Assembly: GCA_019650355.1 (NCBI GenBank)
Contig: BOWX01000001.1
Span: 74,514-128,233 of the forward strand
From: Fidelibacterota bacterium
Lineage (GTDB): Bacteria; Fidelibacterota; Marinisomatia; Marinisomatales; Marinisomataceae
DNA length: 53,720 nt
Reading direction: 5' to 3'
Part shown: positions 32,256 to 41,177 of the stretch, piece by piece
How the letters are laid out: every line of letters begins with the position of its first letter
How positions within the stretch are numbered: the stretch's first letter is position 1
Notes under the pieces: generated by a model
Told to the model about the DNA's origin: nothing
Databases searched by the model: none
Seen by the model: only the letters and a program-made list of their open reading frames with translations
Made by a program: the position numbers and the translations under genes

Positions 32256-33137
32256 ATGAAATCCATTCTTATTTCAAATATGGTTGCTGATATGAAGCTC
32301 CAAGGATTCTATTTATGTTTAGAAAAAAAATCACTGAAGAAAAAAGACGGTTCAACCTATTTAAATTTACTTTTGCAAGATAAGTCGGGTTTTATTAGAG
32401 CAAGAATATGGGATAATGTTCAAAAACTTTCTAAAAAGTTTAGTAATGGAGACCCCGTAGCTGTAAAAGGTATAACATATCAATATGGAGAAAATGTATT
32501 AATCAAAATTGATAATATTTCTCGTGCTAATGAGAAAAAATATAAAAAATATGGATTCGAAGCATCTGACTTAATTCCAACTTCTAAAAAAAATCCAAGT
32601 GAATTATGGAAAGAATTGACTAAAGAAGTAAATTTAATTTCAAAGAACCATTTGAAAAAAGTCACAAAAAATATCTTAAGAGACCATAAGGAAAAGTTTA
32701 AAGTTTATCCTGCTAGCATCTCATATCATTACAATTATCAAAATGGTTTAATGGAGCAAACAGTATCACTTTTAAAAATTGCAAAGCAAGTTGGTTCACA
32801 TTATAATATTGATATAGATTTATTAATATCTGGAGTATGCCTTCATCAGATTGGTAAGCTTTATTCTATTAATCTTGGTTCTTCAATCTCTAAATCGAAT
32901 CATAAATCTTTAGTTGGAAATGCTATCCTTTCAAGAGATATTGTTAATAAATATATTTCTGAAGTTAAAAATTTTCCAGAAGATGATAAGCTTAGTTTAG
33001 AACACTTAATTTTATCGTATCAAGGAAGAAAAGAGTGGCAAAGCCCTGTAGAGCCTCAAACGCTTGAAGCAATATTATTACATTCTATCAATTTTATAGA
33101 TTCTAAAATTAATTTTATGAGAAGAGATGAATCATAA
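32256..33137 (+). CDS. OB-fold plus HD-domain protein, YhaM-like, with degenerate HD site
   Basis: YhaM-type proteins are 3'-5' exonucleases with an N-terminal OB-fold and an HD phosphohydrolase domain. The 293-aa protein keeps both domains and the flanking family sequence (YLNLLLQDKSGFIRARIWD; SPVEPQTLEAILLH). The metal ligands, however, appear lost: EHT reads EQT (168), HD reads HQ (197-198), SHHG reads SYQG (255-256), and the last Asp reads Asn (279). It is probably not a nuclease and may only bind nucleic acid. I chose ATG 32256 rather than an upstream GTG that lies inside fur. Confidence 0.75.
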   Translation: MKSILISNMVADMKLQGFYLCLEKKSLKKKDGSTYLNLLLQDKSGFIRARIWDNVQKLSKKFSNGDPVAVKGITYQYGENVLIKIDNISRANEKKYKKYGFEASDLIPTSKKNPSELWKELTKEVNLISKNHLKKVTKNILRDHKEKFKVYPASISYHYNYQNGLMEQTVSLLKIAKQVGSHYNIDIDLLISGVCLHQIGKLYSINLGSSISKSNHKSLVGNAILSRDIVNKYISEVKNFPEDDKLSLEHLILSYQGRKEWQSPVEPQTLEAILLHSINFIDSKINFMRRDES

Positions 33138-34752
33138 AAAAATTTATGTTTTATTTTCTTTTCTAGCTTCCATTGTTTTTACACAAGAAAGTATTCCTTT
33201 TGATATCTCTAAACAATTTGCAGTCCCTTTGGAAAACAATCAGCTTATTTGGAATTCAGATATATCATTTAACAATTTGTTGATTGATAGATCTACTAGG
33301 AATTTTAAGACTAAATTTGAGAAATTAAACTTTGAAGCACTTCCTATAGATTCATCTTATGTGAAAAGTAAATTCATTTATGAATTTGGTGATTATGGAT
33401 ATGATAAATTGAGCGTTGGATTAAAAAAGCACTCTCCTAATGAAACATTTCAATTTTCAGGATCAAAGAAAAGTTATTTTGGTCAGTATTCAGAATTTTC
33501 AAATGCGGAAAATCCTCCATTAAGTTTATTTTATCAATTTGATTATTCAAAAAAATTTGATAAAAATAAACTGTATTCTTCTGTTGGATACTTTAGGGAA
33601 GAATCACAATTTAACTTTAACTCTACTGAGTTTGACTCGTCTTTAAATAGTGAATTTTCTGATTTTTTGTCACTAACAATTGGAAATAAGTTTATTAAAA
33701 ATGACTACAATTTTGATTTACAATTAAATCACGTAAGTAAATTTGAATCCTTACTTCTTAATGAATATGCTATTAATAACAAATATGATTTAGAAAGAAA
33801 TAGATTAAAAGCTTCAATTCAAAAAAATAACTTCTTAGCTCTAAATGTTATTCTAAATAATAGTTATTATTTTGATGAAAGATCTTCAAATGGATTTTCT
33901 TTGAATGCTTTAACCCTCACTACACAAATTAATAACTTTCCAACGCCTAAAGGAAGTTCCTATCCAGTTGGTGAAATTGTTTATGGCATTGATTTAATTG
34001 AAGATAGTGTCAAGCCAAATATCTTCTATAAAAATATATTTGGAAATCTTGATGTAGTTTTTAAAACAAGAAATCAGCATTCAATGGTTCTTTTTGATGT
34101 CTATGATTTTGACGGCAAGGGAAGATTCAGAGGAAATGAAGTTGAAGAATGGAAGAACTTATCACTTACATATTATTTTAATACCAAAATAGATTTTTCA
34201 GCTTCATTAAAGTATATTGAGGCAGATAATGTTATTGTACCTATTGAGTTGGGAGAGGTCTTCATTCCAGAATCTGATAGATATGAGTTTATCGATGACA
34301 ATATGATGTCTATTCAATCAAACTTTAAAATTCCAATGAAATATGGATCATTAAATCTTAATCATTCTTATAATTTTTATGATAGCTTAATAAGTTCAAA
34401 TAGAAAGCATAATCTCAGACTTGATTATTTATATAATTTATCATTTGTCAAAAATAACTTAGGGATTAATGGAAAGCTGAGCTTAGAATACATGTCAAAA
34501 AATAATTCTGATATGAGTTTTAATTATTTTAAAAATATGCCAGAAAGAAGAAATAATATTGATTCTGATGATTATATCAATATTTCTTTAAACACTGATA
34601 TTTTAATATCTGATGTAATACTTACTGTTAGACTTCAAAATGCATTAAATAAGTTTAGTTCAGATGAAGACTACTCATTGAGAAATCATGAATATTTTAA
34701 CCCAATAAGTAGTCTATTAACATTTGGTATTATCTGGGAATTTGATGATTAG
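33127..34752 (+). CDS. Putative outer-membrane beta-barrel protein, unknown function
   Basis: The N-terminus (HKKIYVLFSFLASIVFTQ) is a signal peptide. The rest of the 541 residues is rich in alternating aromatic and polar residues with many short strands (for example LNLNHSYNFYDSLI), and it ends in an amphipathic strand finishing IIWEFDD, which suits an outer-membrane barrel. No named family is recognised. It overlaps the YhaM-like gene by 11 nt and converges on the BtuB-like receptor gene, overlapping it by 4 nt. Confidence 0.6.
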   Translation: MNHKKIYVLFSFLASIVFTQESIPFDISKQFAVPLENNQLIWNSDISFNNLLIDRSTRNFKTKFEKLNFEALPIDSSYVKSKFIYEFGDYGYDKLSVGLKKHSPNETFQFSGSKKSYFGQYSEFSNAENPPLSLFYQFDYSKKFDKNKLYSSVGYFREESQFNFNSTEFDSSLNSEFSDFLSLTIGNKFIKNDYNFDLQLNHVSKFESLLLNEYAINNKYDLERNRLKASIQKNNFLALNVILNNSYYFDERSSNGFSLNALTLTTQINNFPTPKGSSYPVGEIVYGIDLIEDSVKPNIFYKNIFGNLDVVFKTRNQHSMVLFDVYDFDGKGRFRGNEVEEWKNLSLTYYFNTKIDFSASLKYIEADNVIVPIELGEVFIPESDRYEFIDDNMMSIQSNFKIPMKYGSLNLNHSYNFYDSLISSNRKHNLRLDYLYNLSFVKNNLGINGKLSLEYMSKNNSDMSFNYFKNMPERRNNIDSDDYINISLNTDILISDVILTVRLQNALNKFSSDEDYSLRNHEYFNPISSLLTFGIIWEFDD

Positions 34753-36814
34753 ATTTTATACTCTAAAGTAAAATTCACACTTCTTCCTGGTTCAGGATAT
34801 CCAATTGTAGATATATATTCCTCATCCAACAGGTTATCTACTGTTAAATTAAATACTACTACGTTTCTTCCTTGCCAGTTGAAAAGGTTTGAAACACCAA
34901 AACTAAGTAATCCATACGATTCATCATCTACTTGCTCTGCAAACGATGACGCATACTGCAAGATTCTATTTCCAGTCAATTTATAATTGAGCGAATAATG
35001 GGTTGAGTTGTTTTGTTTATAAACCATTAAAAGACTAGCTGAATTATCAGGAACATATAAGAGTTTTTCATCAATATCTTTGTCTAAGGATTCATACACA
35101 TTATATGATAATAGCATTTGAAAATTTGAGAACTCCTTTAAATACTGAATATTATATGAAGTTCGTTCAGCTGATGATACATTTATTGGAATATATTTAA
35201 AATCTTCGTTAGGCTGCCACACAATCAAATCTTTATAATCTTTAATTGAGGCAGTTAATTTAATTTTACCTAAAAACGATTGATTTGACATTGAAAAGGC
35301 GAAATATTGACTTTCTTCAGGCTTGAGCTCTTCATTTCCTCCACTGTACTGACCATCAGGCCAAAACAAATCATTCATTGTTGGAAATTGAAATGAAGAA
35401 CCTACATCTAAATTAAAATCAAAAGAACTATTCGAATTGTCAAATTGGTTCAAGGCTTCAAATCCTAAGTTAAATGTAGATTTTTTATTTTCTTCTCTTG
35501 AATCAAATCGTACTGATGGAGATAATTTATAATCTTTTTCAATATTAACATAATTACCAGAAAATGCGTAGGAAGTAGTTTTTAATTCACGTCTATTAAG
35601 ATCACTGCTATCCACGCGTTCTGTTTTTTCGGTAAATGATGCTTCATAGTTCAATGAAGGACTTATTGAATGTTTCCCATCAACTTTAAATAATGAATAT
35701 TCTAATTCATGTTCACTAAGAGTTGGAAAAGATCCATTAGAATCATCATAAACTTGATTGTTATCAGATCTATTCATAGAAATATTTAACGAACCTTTTT
35801 TAAAAAATTTATTAAATGATAATGCAAATAGTTCAAAGTCATCAGTTCTCGTTGCGCTATCAGATGGAAAGCTAGTGCTTCCAGCTACTCCGCGAGTATT
35901 TTCAGTTTTCAGAGTAAACATATTTACTATAAAATCATCTCTAACTATAAATTGCCTGTCAACAGCTAGAAAAAATTGATCTAAATAGTTATTTAAGCGC
36001 TCAATTTTTTGTCCATTAATTGAATCATTAAATTTATAGTCTCCATCATAAGATGTTTTACCAAACATTATATTCCTTTTTGATGTTGATCTATTTATGG
36101 AATAATTTGCTCCATATTGTGAAAAGCCAAAGTCACCAACACTAAAAAACACATTATTTTCTGTTACGTTGTTATTAATGTTTAGTGAGCCATCTATAGA
36201 GCCAGAACCATATTTGGTCCCTGAGTTCAATCTGTAGTTGACAGATTTTAAAGCAAAGGATGGTAAAGTAGAAAGATCAACTTGTCCATTCATTGCATCT
36301 GTTAAATCAACGCCGTTAAAAAGCACTTTAGTATGTCTAGCAAATCCACCATCAAATGATGCTGATGATACACCAGCATATCCACCGTAAGTTCTCATCT
36401 CTAATGATGGAATATGATTCAGAGAACCACCTCTGGAATAACTTCCTAAACTATTTAAAGATGTCTTATTTTTTAGATACTGGTCATTATTTGAGCCGTA
36501 AACATCTACTGCTTCAAGTGCAATATCTTCACTCAATAATACAATTGATTTTCCTTTAATTTCATTTATTACACGCGAAGTCTTTTTGAATCCAATTCTT
36601 TCAAAAGATAACTGTGCAGTATTTGAAGCATTGATTGTAAATACGCCATTGAAATCTGTAATTGCCCAATTTTTTTCGTCAACATTTGAATTAACCTCTT
36701 CAATAATAACATATGGTATTGGTTCACCAGAAATATCTTTCACTAACCTGTAAATGACTGCCCTAAAAGATTGCTTAGAATTAAAGCAAAAATTATATAT
36801 GATTTTTTCATCAT
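34749..36814 (-). CDS. TonB-dependent receptor, BtuB-like, under a B12 riboswitch; frame broken near the signal peptide
   Basis: This is an outer-membrane receptor, probably for cobalamin because a cobalamin riboswitch precedes it. ATG 36814 has a strong GGAGG (36820-36824) and encodes the signal peptide MMKKSYIIFALILSNLLGQS; that frame stops at 36743, and the protein continues in another frame from LVKDISGEPIPYV, so one base is probably missing near 36748. Then follow a carboxypeptidase-regulatory-like domain, a plug (SLEMRTYGGYAGVSSASFDG), and a barrel ending FTLEYKI. The restored length is about 689 aa. Substrate specificity rests on the riboswitch. Confidence 0.8.
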
Positions 36815-36847
36815 ACTTTCCTCCGAAGTTTATTAATATTTGCAAAT

Positions 36848-36985
36848 AAGGTCTCCTGGCTTATACCTAAAACGATTTAATTCCTTCTCCAACAATGTTG
36901 AATGGTTATTATTAAATCTCAGTAATTACAGTAGCGGGGACTGCTAAAGTTTTTCACTTTATTCCCTACATTCGCTTTAAAACTT
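36848..36985 (-). promoter_or_regulatory. Cobalamin (AdoCbl-type) riboswitch
   Basis: Read on the - strand, the leader contains the conserved core GGGAAtaaaGTGAAAAact with AGCAGTCCCCGCTACTGT (complement of 36928-36945) and, further on, the B12 box AGCCAGGAGACC (complement of 36850-36861). These are the hallmarks of cobalamin riboswitches. About 26 nt separate the B12 box from the GGAGG of the receptor gene, which favours control of translation start, though no sequestering pairing was worked out. B12 would repress the receptor. Confidence 0.9.
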
Positions 36986-37031
36986 TAAAGTTTATTTTGT
37001 ACAATGTAAATGATTATTTATAAATTGTTGT

Positions 37032-37559
37032 ATGTCTAAACATGATATCAGTCACCTTAATAATTTAACACTAATATTAAATGCAAGTTATTTACCTTTA
37101 GGCGTATGTAATTCTAAGCGCGCAATTTGTTTATATTTTTTAGATAAAGTAGATATCTTAATGAATTATGATCATCATATTCATTCTCCTTCAATGCAAA
37201 TGAAAGTTCCGAGTGTAGTTAAATTAAAGAAGTATGTTTCTTTTGATAGCTTAGATGTTGTTTTAAACCGAAAAAACTTGCTAATGAGAGATCATTCTTC
37301 ATGTCAGTATTGTGGCTCAAAATCAAACTTAACTATTGATCATATCATACCTAAACAAAAAGGTGGGAAAGACTCTTGGGAAAATTTGATTATTGCTTGC
37401 TCTCCTTGTAATTCAAGGAAGGGCAATAGAACTCTTGTTGAGGCAAATATGAAACTGATGAAAGTTCCAAAAAAACCGAATAGATTTATGTATTTTAATC
37501 AATATATTAATCAAAAGAATGAGGGATGGAAAGAATACCTTTTTCAAAGTAAAAATTAG
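37032..37559 (+). CDS. HNH endonuclease-family protein
   Basis: The 175-aa protein has a C-terminal HNH domain with CQYCGSKSNLTIDHIIP and CSPCNSRKGN, two CxxC zinc-binding pairs and the central DH. The N-terminal half (LILNASYLPLGVCNSKRA) is that of the common chromosomal HNH family found in many bacteria, of unclear physiological role. It is divergent from the B12 riboswitch and lies 3 nt before trpS. No intron, intein or terminal repeats surround it, so it does not look like a homing element. Confidence 0.85.
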   Translation: MSKHDISHLNNLTLILNASYLPLGVCNSKRAICLYFLDKVDILMNYDHHIHSPSMQMKVPSVVKLKKYVSFDSLDVVLNRKNLLMRDHSSCQYCGSKSNLTIDHIIPKQKGGKDSWENLIIACSPCNSRKGNRTLVEANMKLMKVPKKPNRFMYFNQYINQKNEGWKEYLFQSKN

Positions 37560-37562
37560 TTT

Positions 37563-38528
37563 ATGAAAAAAAGAATTTTAAGCGGTGCACAGCCTTCAGG
37601 GCAACTTCATATTGGAAATTATTTTGGAATGATAGAAAGGATGATTCAATTTCAAAATGAATCAGAATTATTCTGCTTTGTAGCAAATTATCATTCGATG
37701 ACTTCAATTAATGATAAAGTCAAACTTGAAGCAAATACTCGAGAAGCATTTATTGACCTCTTAGCTCTTGGAATTGATCCAGATCAATCGACATTTTGGG
37801 TTCAATCACACGTCCCTGAAGTAACGGAGCTAGCTTGGATTTTGTCAAACTTTGCATCAGTTGGCTTGATGCAGAGATCAACCTCTTATAAAGACAAAAT
37901 AGCCAATGGTTTGAAACCAAATATGGGTCTATTTTCATACCCAATTTTAATGGCATCTGATATTTTATTATTTCAATCTGAAATTGTACCTGTTGGTAAA
38001 GATCAAAAGCAACATTTAGAAATGACAAGAGATATTGCCATCAAATTTAATAACTCATTCGGGGAAATTTTCACGATCCCTGAAATAGAAATAGATAAAA
38101 GTAATGATATTGTAATTGGAATAGACAATCAAAAAATGAGTAAATCATATAATAATACTATTCCTATCTTTGCTGATAATGACACTATAAAAGATCAAGT
38201 AATGAATATTGTTACTGATTCTGCTGGTTTGAATGAGCCCAAAGATAAACATACACCTTTATTCAAGATCTACTCATTATTTCTAAATGATGAATCTAAG
38301 AAAGAGCTTGCAGATAGGTATGATACTCCTGGTTTAAAATATATGGACATAAAAAATGAGCTAATCGAAACTATCATCTCCTTTTTTGAATTGCAAAGAT
38401 CAAAAAGAGAGCAACTGCTCGCAAACCCTGATGAGGTAAATCAAAAAATGATTTTGGGTCAAAATAAAGCCAAGAAAATTGCTCAAAAGACACTTCAAGA
38501 AGTGAAAAGTGCAACTGGTTTACTATAA
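37563..38528 (+). CDS. trpS: Tryptophanyl-tRNA synthetase
   Basis: This class I enzyme charges tRNA-Trp. The 321-aa protein has SGAQPSGQLHIGNYFG (HIGH-like HIGN), the tryptophan pocket region, GKDQKQHLEMTRDIA, and QKMSKSYNN (KMSKS loop). Length is normal. It abuts scpA with no gap; the trpS-scpA-scpB-rluB-cmk order is common in bacteria. Confidence 0.96.
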   Translation: MKKRILSGAQPSGQLHIGNYFGMIERMIQFQNESELFCFVANYHSMTSINDKVKLEANTREAFIDLLALGIDPDQSTFWVQSHVPEVTELAWILSNFASVGLMQRSTSYKDKIANGLKPNMGLFSYPILMASDILLFQSEIVPVGKDQKQHLEMTRDIAIKFNNSFGEIFTIPEIEIDKSNDIVIGIDNQKMSKSYNNTIPIFADNDTIKDQVMNIVTDSAGLNEPKDKHTPLFKIYSLFLNDESKKELADRYDTPGLKYMDIKNELIETIISFFELQRSKREQLLANPDEVNQKMILGQNKAKKIAQKTLQEVKSATGLL

Positions 38529-39247
38529 ATGTTTGATATAAAGTTAGAAAACTTCGAAGGACCTTTAGATTTACTTTTATATTTTATTAAAAGAGATAAA
38601 ATTGATATCTATGATATTCCAATAACACAAATTACTAATGAATATATTGCAGTTATGATGAAGCAAAAAGCTAGATGTTTCAATTGCTGGAGAATTCTTA
38701 TTTATGGCTTCTATGCTATTAAGAATCAAAACTCAAATGCTTTTACCAAGACAGATAGATGAAGAATCTTTGGATATAGATGATCCAAGAATTGATCTTG
38801 TTGCTCAACTGCTTGAGTATAAGAAATACAAAAATATAGCTCATAAGCTTAAAAATTTACATTTTGAAAATAAAGATTCATTTTTTAGGTCTTCATCAAA
38901 AGTAGTTTACGATCAATCTCCTGATGTATCTGATTTTTAAATGAAGTAACTTTATTTGATATATCAAAAATTTTTAAAGATGCAGTTGATAATGCTCCAA
39001 CCAAGACACATTTGAAATTTATCGAGAAATTGTTTCTTTGAAGGAGCAGAAAAATTTTATTTTACAACAATTCAAAACTAACAAAATAGTGTCTTTAAAA
39101 AAGCTTGTGAAAAAACTTGAAACAAAAATTGAAATTATCGTTACATTTCTTGCATTATTAGAGATGATTAAACAGTCTGAAATTATCTGTTCGCAGAAAG
39201 AAAATTTTAAAGACATTGAAATAAAACTAATTATTGCTGAAGCATGA
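38529..39247 (+). CDS. scpA: Segregation and condensation protein A, frame broken
   Basis: ScpA is the kleisin that bridges SMC heads. The start MFDIKLENFEGPLDLLLYFI is the family signature. The frame is lost near 38670, continues as ASMLLRIKTQMLLPRQ, is lost again near 38935 and near 39000, and finishes with the winged-helix end to the TGA at 39245-39247. Restored length is about 240 aa, normal for ScpA. The stop overlaps the scpB ATG (ATGA). Confidence 0.85.
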
Positions 39248-39770
39248 CCGAAAATCAAAAAATTTTAGAATCACTTTTTTTTGTATCTACTGTTCCGTTA
39301 GTTCAAAAAGATATAATTAAAGTTTTTGGTAAAGAAAATGCACCAGATTTAGAAAAGAAGTTTCAAATCTTAATAATTTATATAAGCAAAGCTCTTTTTA
39401 TATAAAACAAATCGGAGATGGATTTATGATGGTTAGTAAAAAGATTATGAACCATACATCTCCAAGCTTATTCCTTCAAAAAGTTAATGCTTTCTAATGC
39501 TGCGCTTGAGGTCTTAGCAATTATTGCTTAAAGCAACCAATATCAAGAATTGATATTGAAACAATTAGAGGAGTTGATTGTAAAGGGGTTTTAAAAAATT
39601 TGTTGTCAAAAAGTTTAATTAAGATTCAAGGAAGAGATGATTCAATTGGTAAAGCCCTTTTATACAAAACAACCGATGATTATTTGAAGCATTTTGGTAT
39701 TAGCAATCTTAATGAAATGCCGACACCAGATGAAGTTACAGAGCTTGTTGAATCTGAAAATTTATCATAA
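39244..39770 (+). CDS. scpB: Segregation and condensation protein B, frame broken
   Basis: ScpB is the winged-helix dimer that binds ScpA in the SMC complex. The start MTENQKILESLFFVSTVPL is typical. The frame changes near 39362, 39450, 39490 and 39525, after which the hallmark PISRIDIETIRGVDCKGVLK and KIQGRDD appear and run to the stop at 39770. The sequence around the second winged helix is well kept, so missing bases are the likely cause. It begins within the scpA stop and ends within the rluB start (TAATG). Confidence 0.85.
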
Positions 39771-40464
39771 TGAAATTATTTAAGGTAATATCTTCATCTG
39801 GAGAACTTTCGAGAAGAAAATCAATTGATGCCATTCAAGAAGCCATGGTTACGGTTAATGGAAAACTCATACTTGACCCGTTCATCGATGTTGAAGCTAA
39901 GGATGATATTAGACTTGACGATAAAAAATAAATTATAATACTGATTTAACTACCATATTACTTAACAAGCCTAAAGGTTATATATCAACAAAGTCAGATG
40001 AAAAGGTAGGAAGACTATTTTTGAATTAATTCCAAAAATCCCCATTAAATCATGTGGAAGGTTAGACAAAGATACCACGGAGCTCTTTTGCTAACGAATG
40101 ATGGTAATCTTCTCCAATATCTAATGCATCCAAAGAACAAATTGAAAAAGAATATATTGCACAACTGATCAATATATTAGTGAAAAAATATTAATAAGCT
40201 TGTAAGGGGATTTTCATTGGATCAAATGAAAAGGCAGAGCTAAAATCGTTTCTCAAGAACCAAAAAAGGTCAAATTGAAGTTACAATGATTTTGAAACAG
40301 GGTAAAAAGAATGAGATAAGAAGAATTTTTAAATTTCTTGACCTGAACCTTTATCCTTAAAAGAGTTCGAATAGGAGAAATTAAACTTTCAAACTTTGGG
40401 GATCGGAAGTTGGAGACCTCTTACAAAAAAAGAATTAAGTTTTTTAATTAAAATTCAGTCATAA
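39770..40464 (+). CDS. rluB: RluB-type rRNA pseudouridine synthase, frame broken
   Basis: This enzyme makes a pseudouridine in 23S rRNA (or 16S for the RsuA branch). An S4 domain opens the protein (KVISSSGELSRRKSIDAIQ), then LLNKPKGYISTKSDE, the catalytic CGRLDKDTT with LLLTNDGNLL, the EIRRIF segment, and a C-terminal GSWRPLTKKEL. These lie in different frames; breaks occur near 39930, 40015, 40082, 40140-40190, 40250, 40340 and 40400. The stop is at 40464. Restored length is about 232-235 aa. RluB versus RsuA cannot be fully separated, but gene order favours RluB. Confidence 0.8.
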
Positions 40465-40522
40465 TCGTAAAAACTAAACATCTTGGTATTTCTATAAAGA
40501 AAAACTAACTTTCGTGGCATTT

Positions 40523-41176
40523 ATGGTAATTACAATTGATGGTGCGGCAGGAGTTGGTAAAACATCTACTGCAAAAGAGTTAGCAAAAGGCTAGGATACC
40601 AGTACTTTGACACAGGTGCTATGTATAGAGCAGTAACATTCTTTTTATTAATCAGAATGTTGATTTAACATCAGTTAGTGAGGTGAATAATTCACTTAAA
40701 TCCATAAAATTGCATATAGATTTTTCGTCTGAAAGTGATATGAGAATTTTTTAGATGAAGATGATATTAGTTTGAAAATTCGTAGTCAAGAAGTTACTAG
40801 TAAGGTTAGTGCAGTAAGTGCAATCAAAGAAGTAAGAGAAATGATGGTTCAAATTCAAAGATCTTTTACTAAAAAAGGTAACTTTGTTGTTGAAGGTAGA
40901 GACATTGGCACAGTTGTATTTCCTGATGCAAAATATAAATTTTATCTTCAAGCTGACTATGATATTAGAGCTAAAAGAAGGTTGGCTGATTTTGAGAAAA
41001 TTAATGAAGCCAAGAATATTAACGAAATTAAAGAGGATTTGGAAACTAGAGATAAGTACGATAGCACACGTAAACTATCTCCATTAAAAAAACCAGTAGA
41101 TGCAATTATAATTGATACTACTCTTTGTTCTTTTGAAGAACAGGTTAACCAAATTTTAAAACATATAGAGAAATAA
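40523..41176 (+). CDS. cmk: Cytidylate kinase, frame broken
   Basis: Cmk phosphorylates CMP and dCMP. ATG 40523 gives MVITIDGAAGVGKTSTAKEL with the P-loop; the frame changes near 40592, 40645 and 40742, and the intact C-terminal part from 40772 has IRSQEVTSKVSAVSAIKEVR, the signature VEGRDIGTVVFPDA, and RAKRRLADF. Restored length is about 218 aa, normal. It sits 2 nt before the S1 gene, a classic cmk-rpsA pairing. Confidence 0.88.
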
Positions 41177-41177
41177 T

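Noticed and set aside
34740-34765. Terminator between the barrel gene and the receptor gene
   Set aside because: Only an interrupted AT stem (TTTTA with bulge) was found; too weak to list.
36815-36845. Upstream start of the BtuB-like receptor at 36845
   Set aside because: It runs through the ribosome-binding site region in the wrong frame; ATG 36814 has GGAGG and encodes a signal peptide.
37032-37559. HNH gene as a homing endonuclease or mobile element
   Set aside because: No intron, intein, inverted repeats or split host gene nearby; it has the shape of the common chromosomal HNH family.
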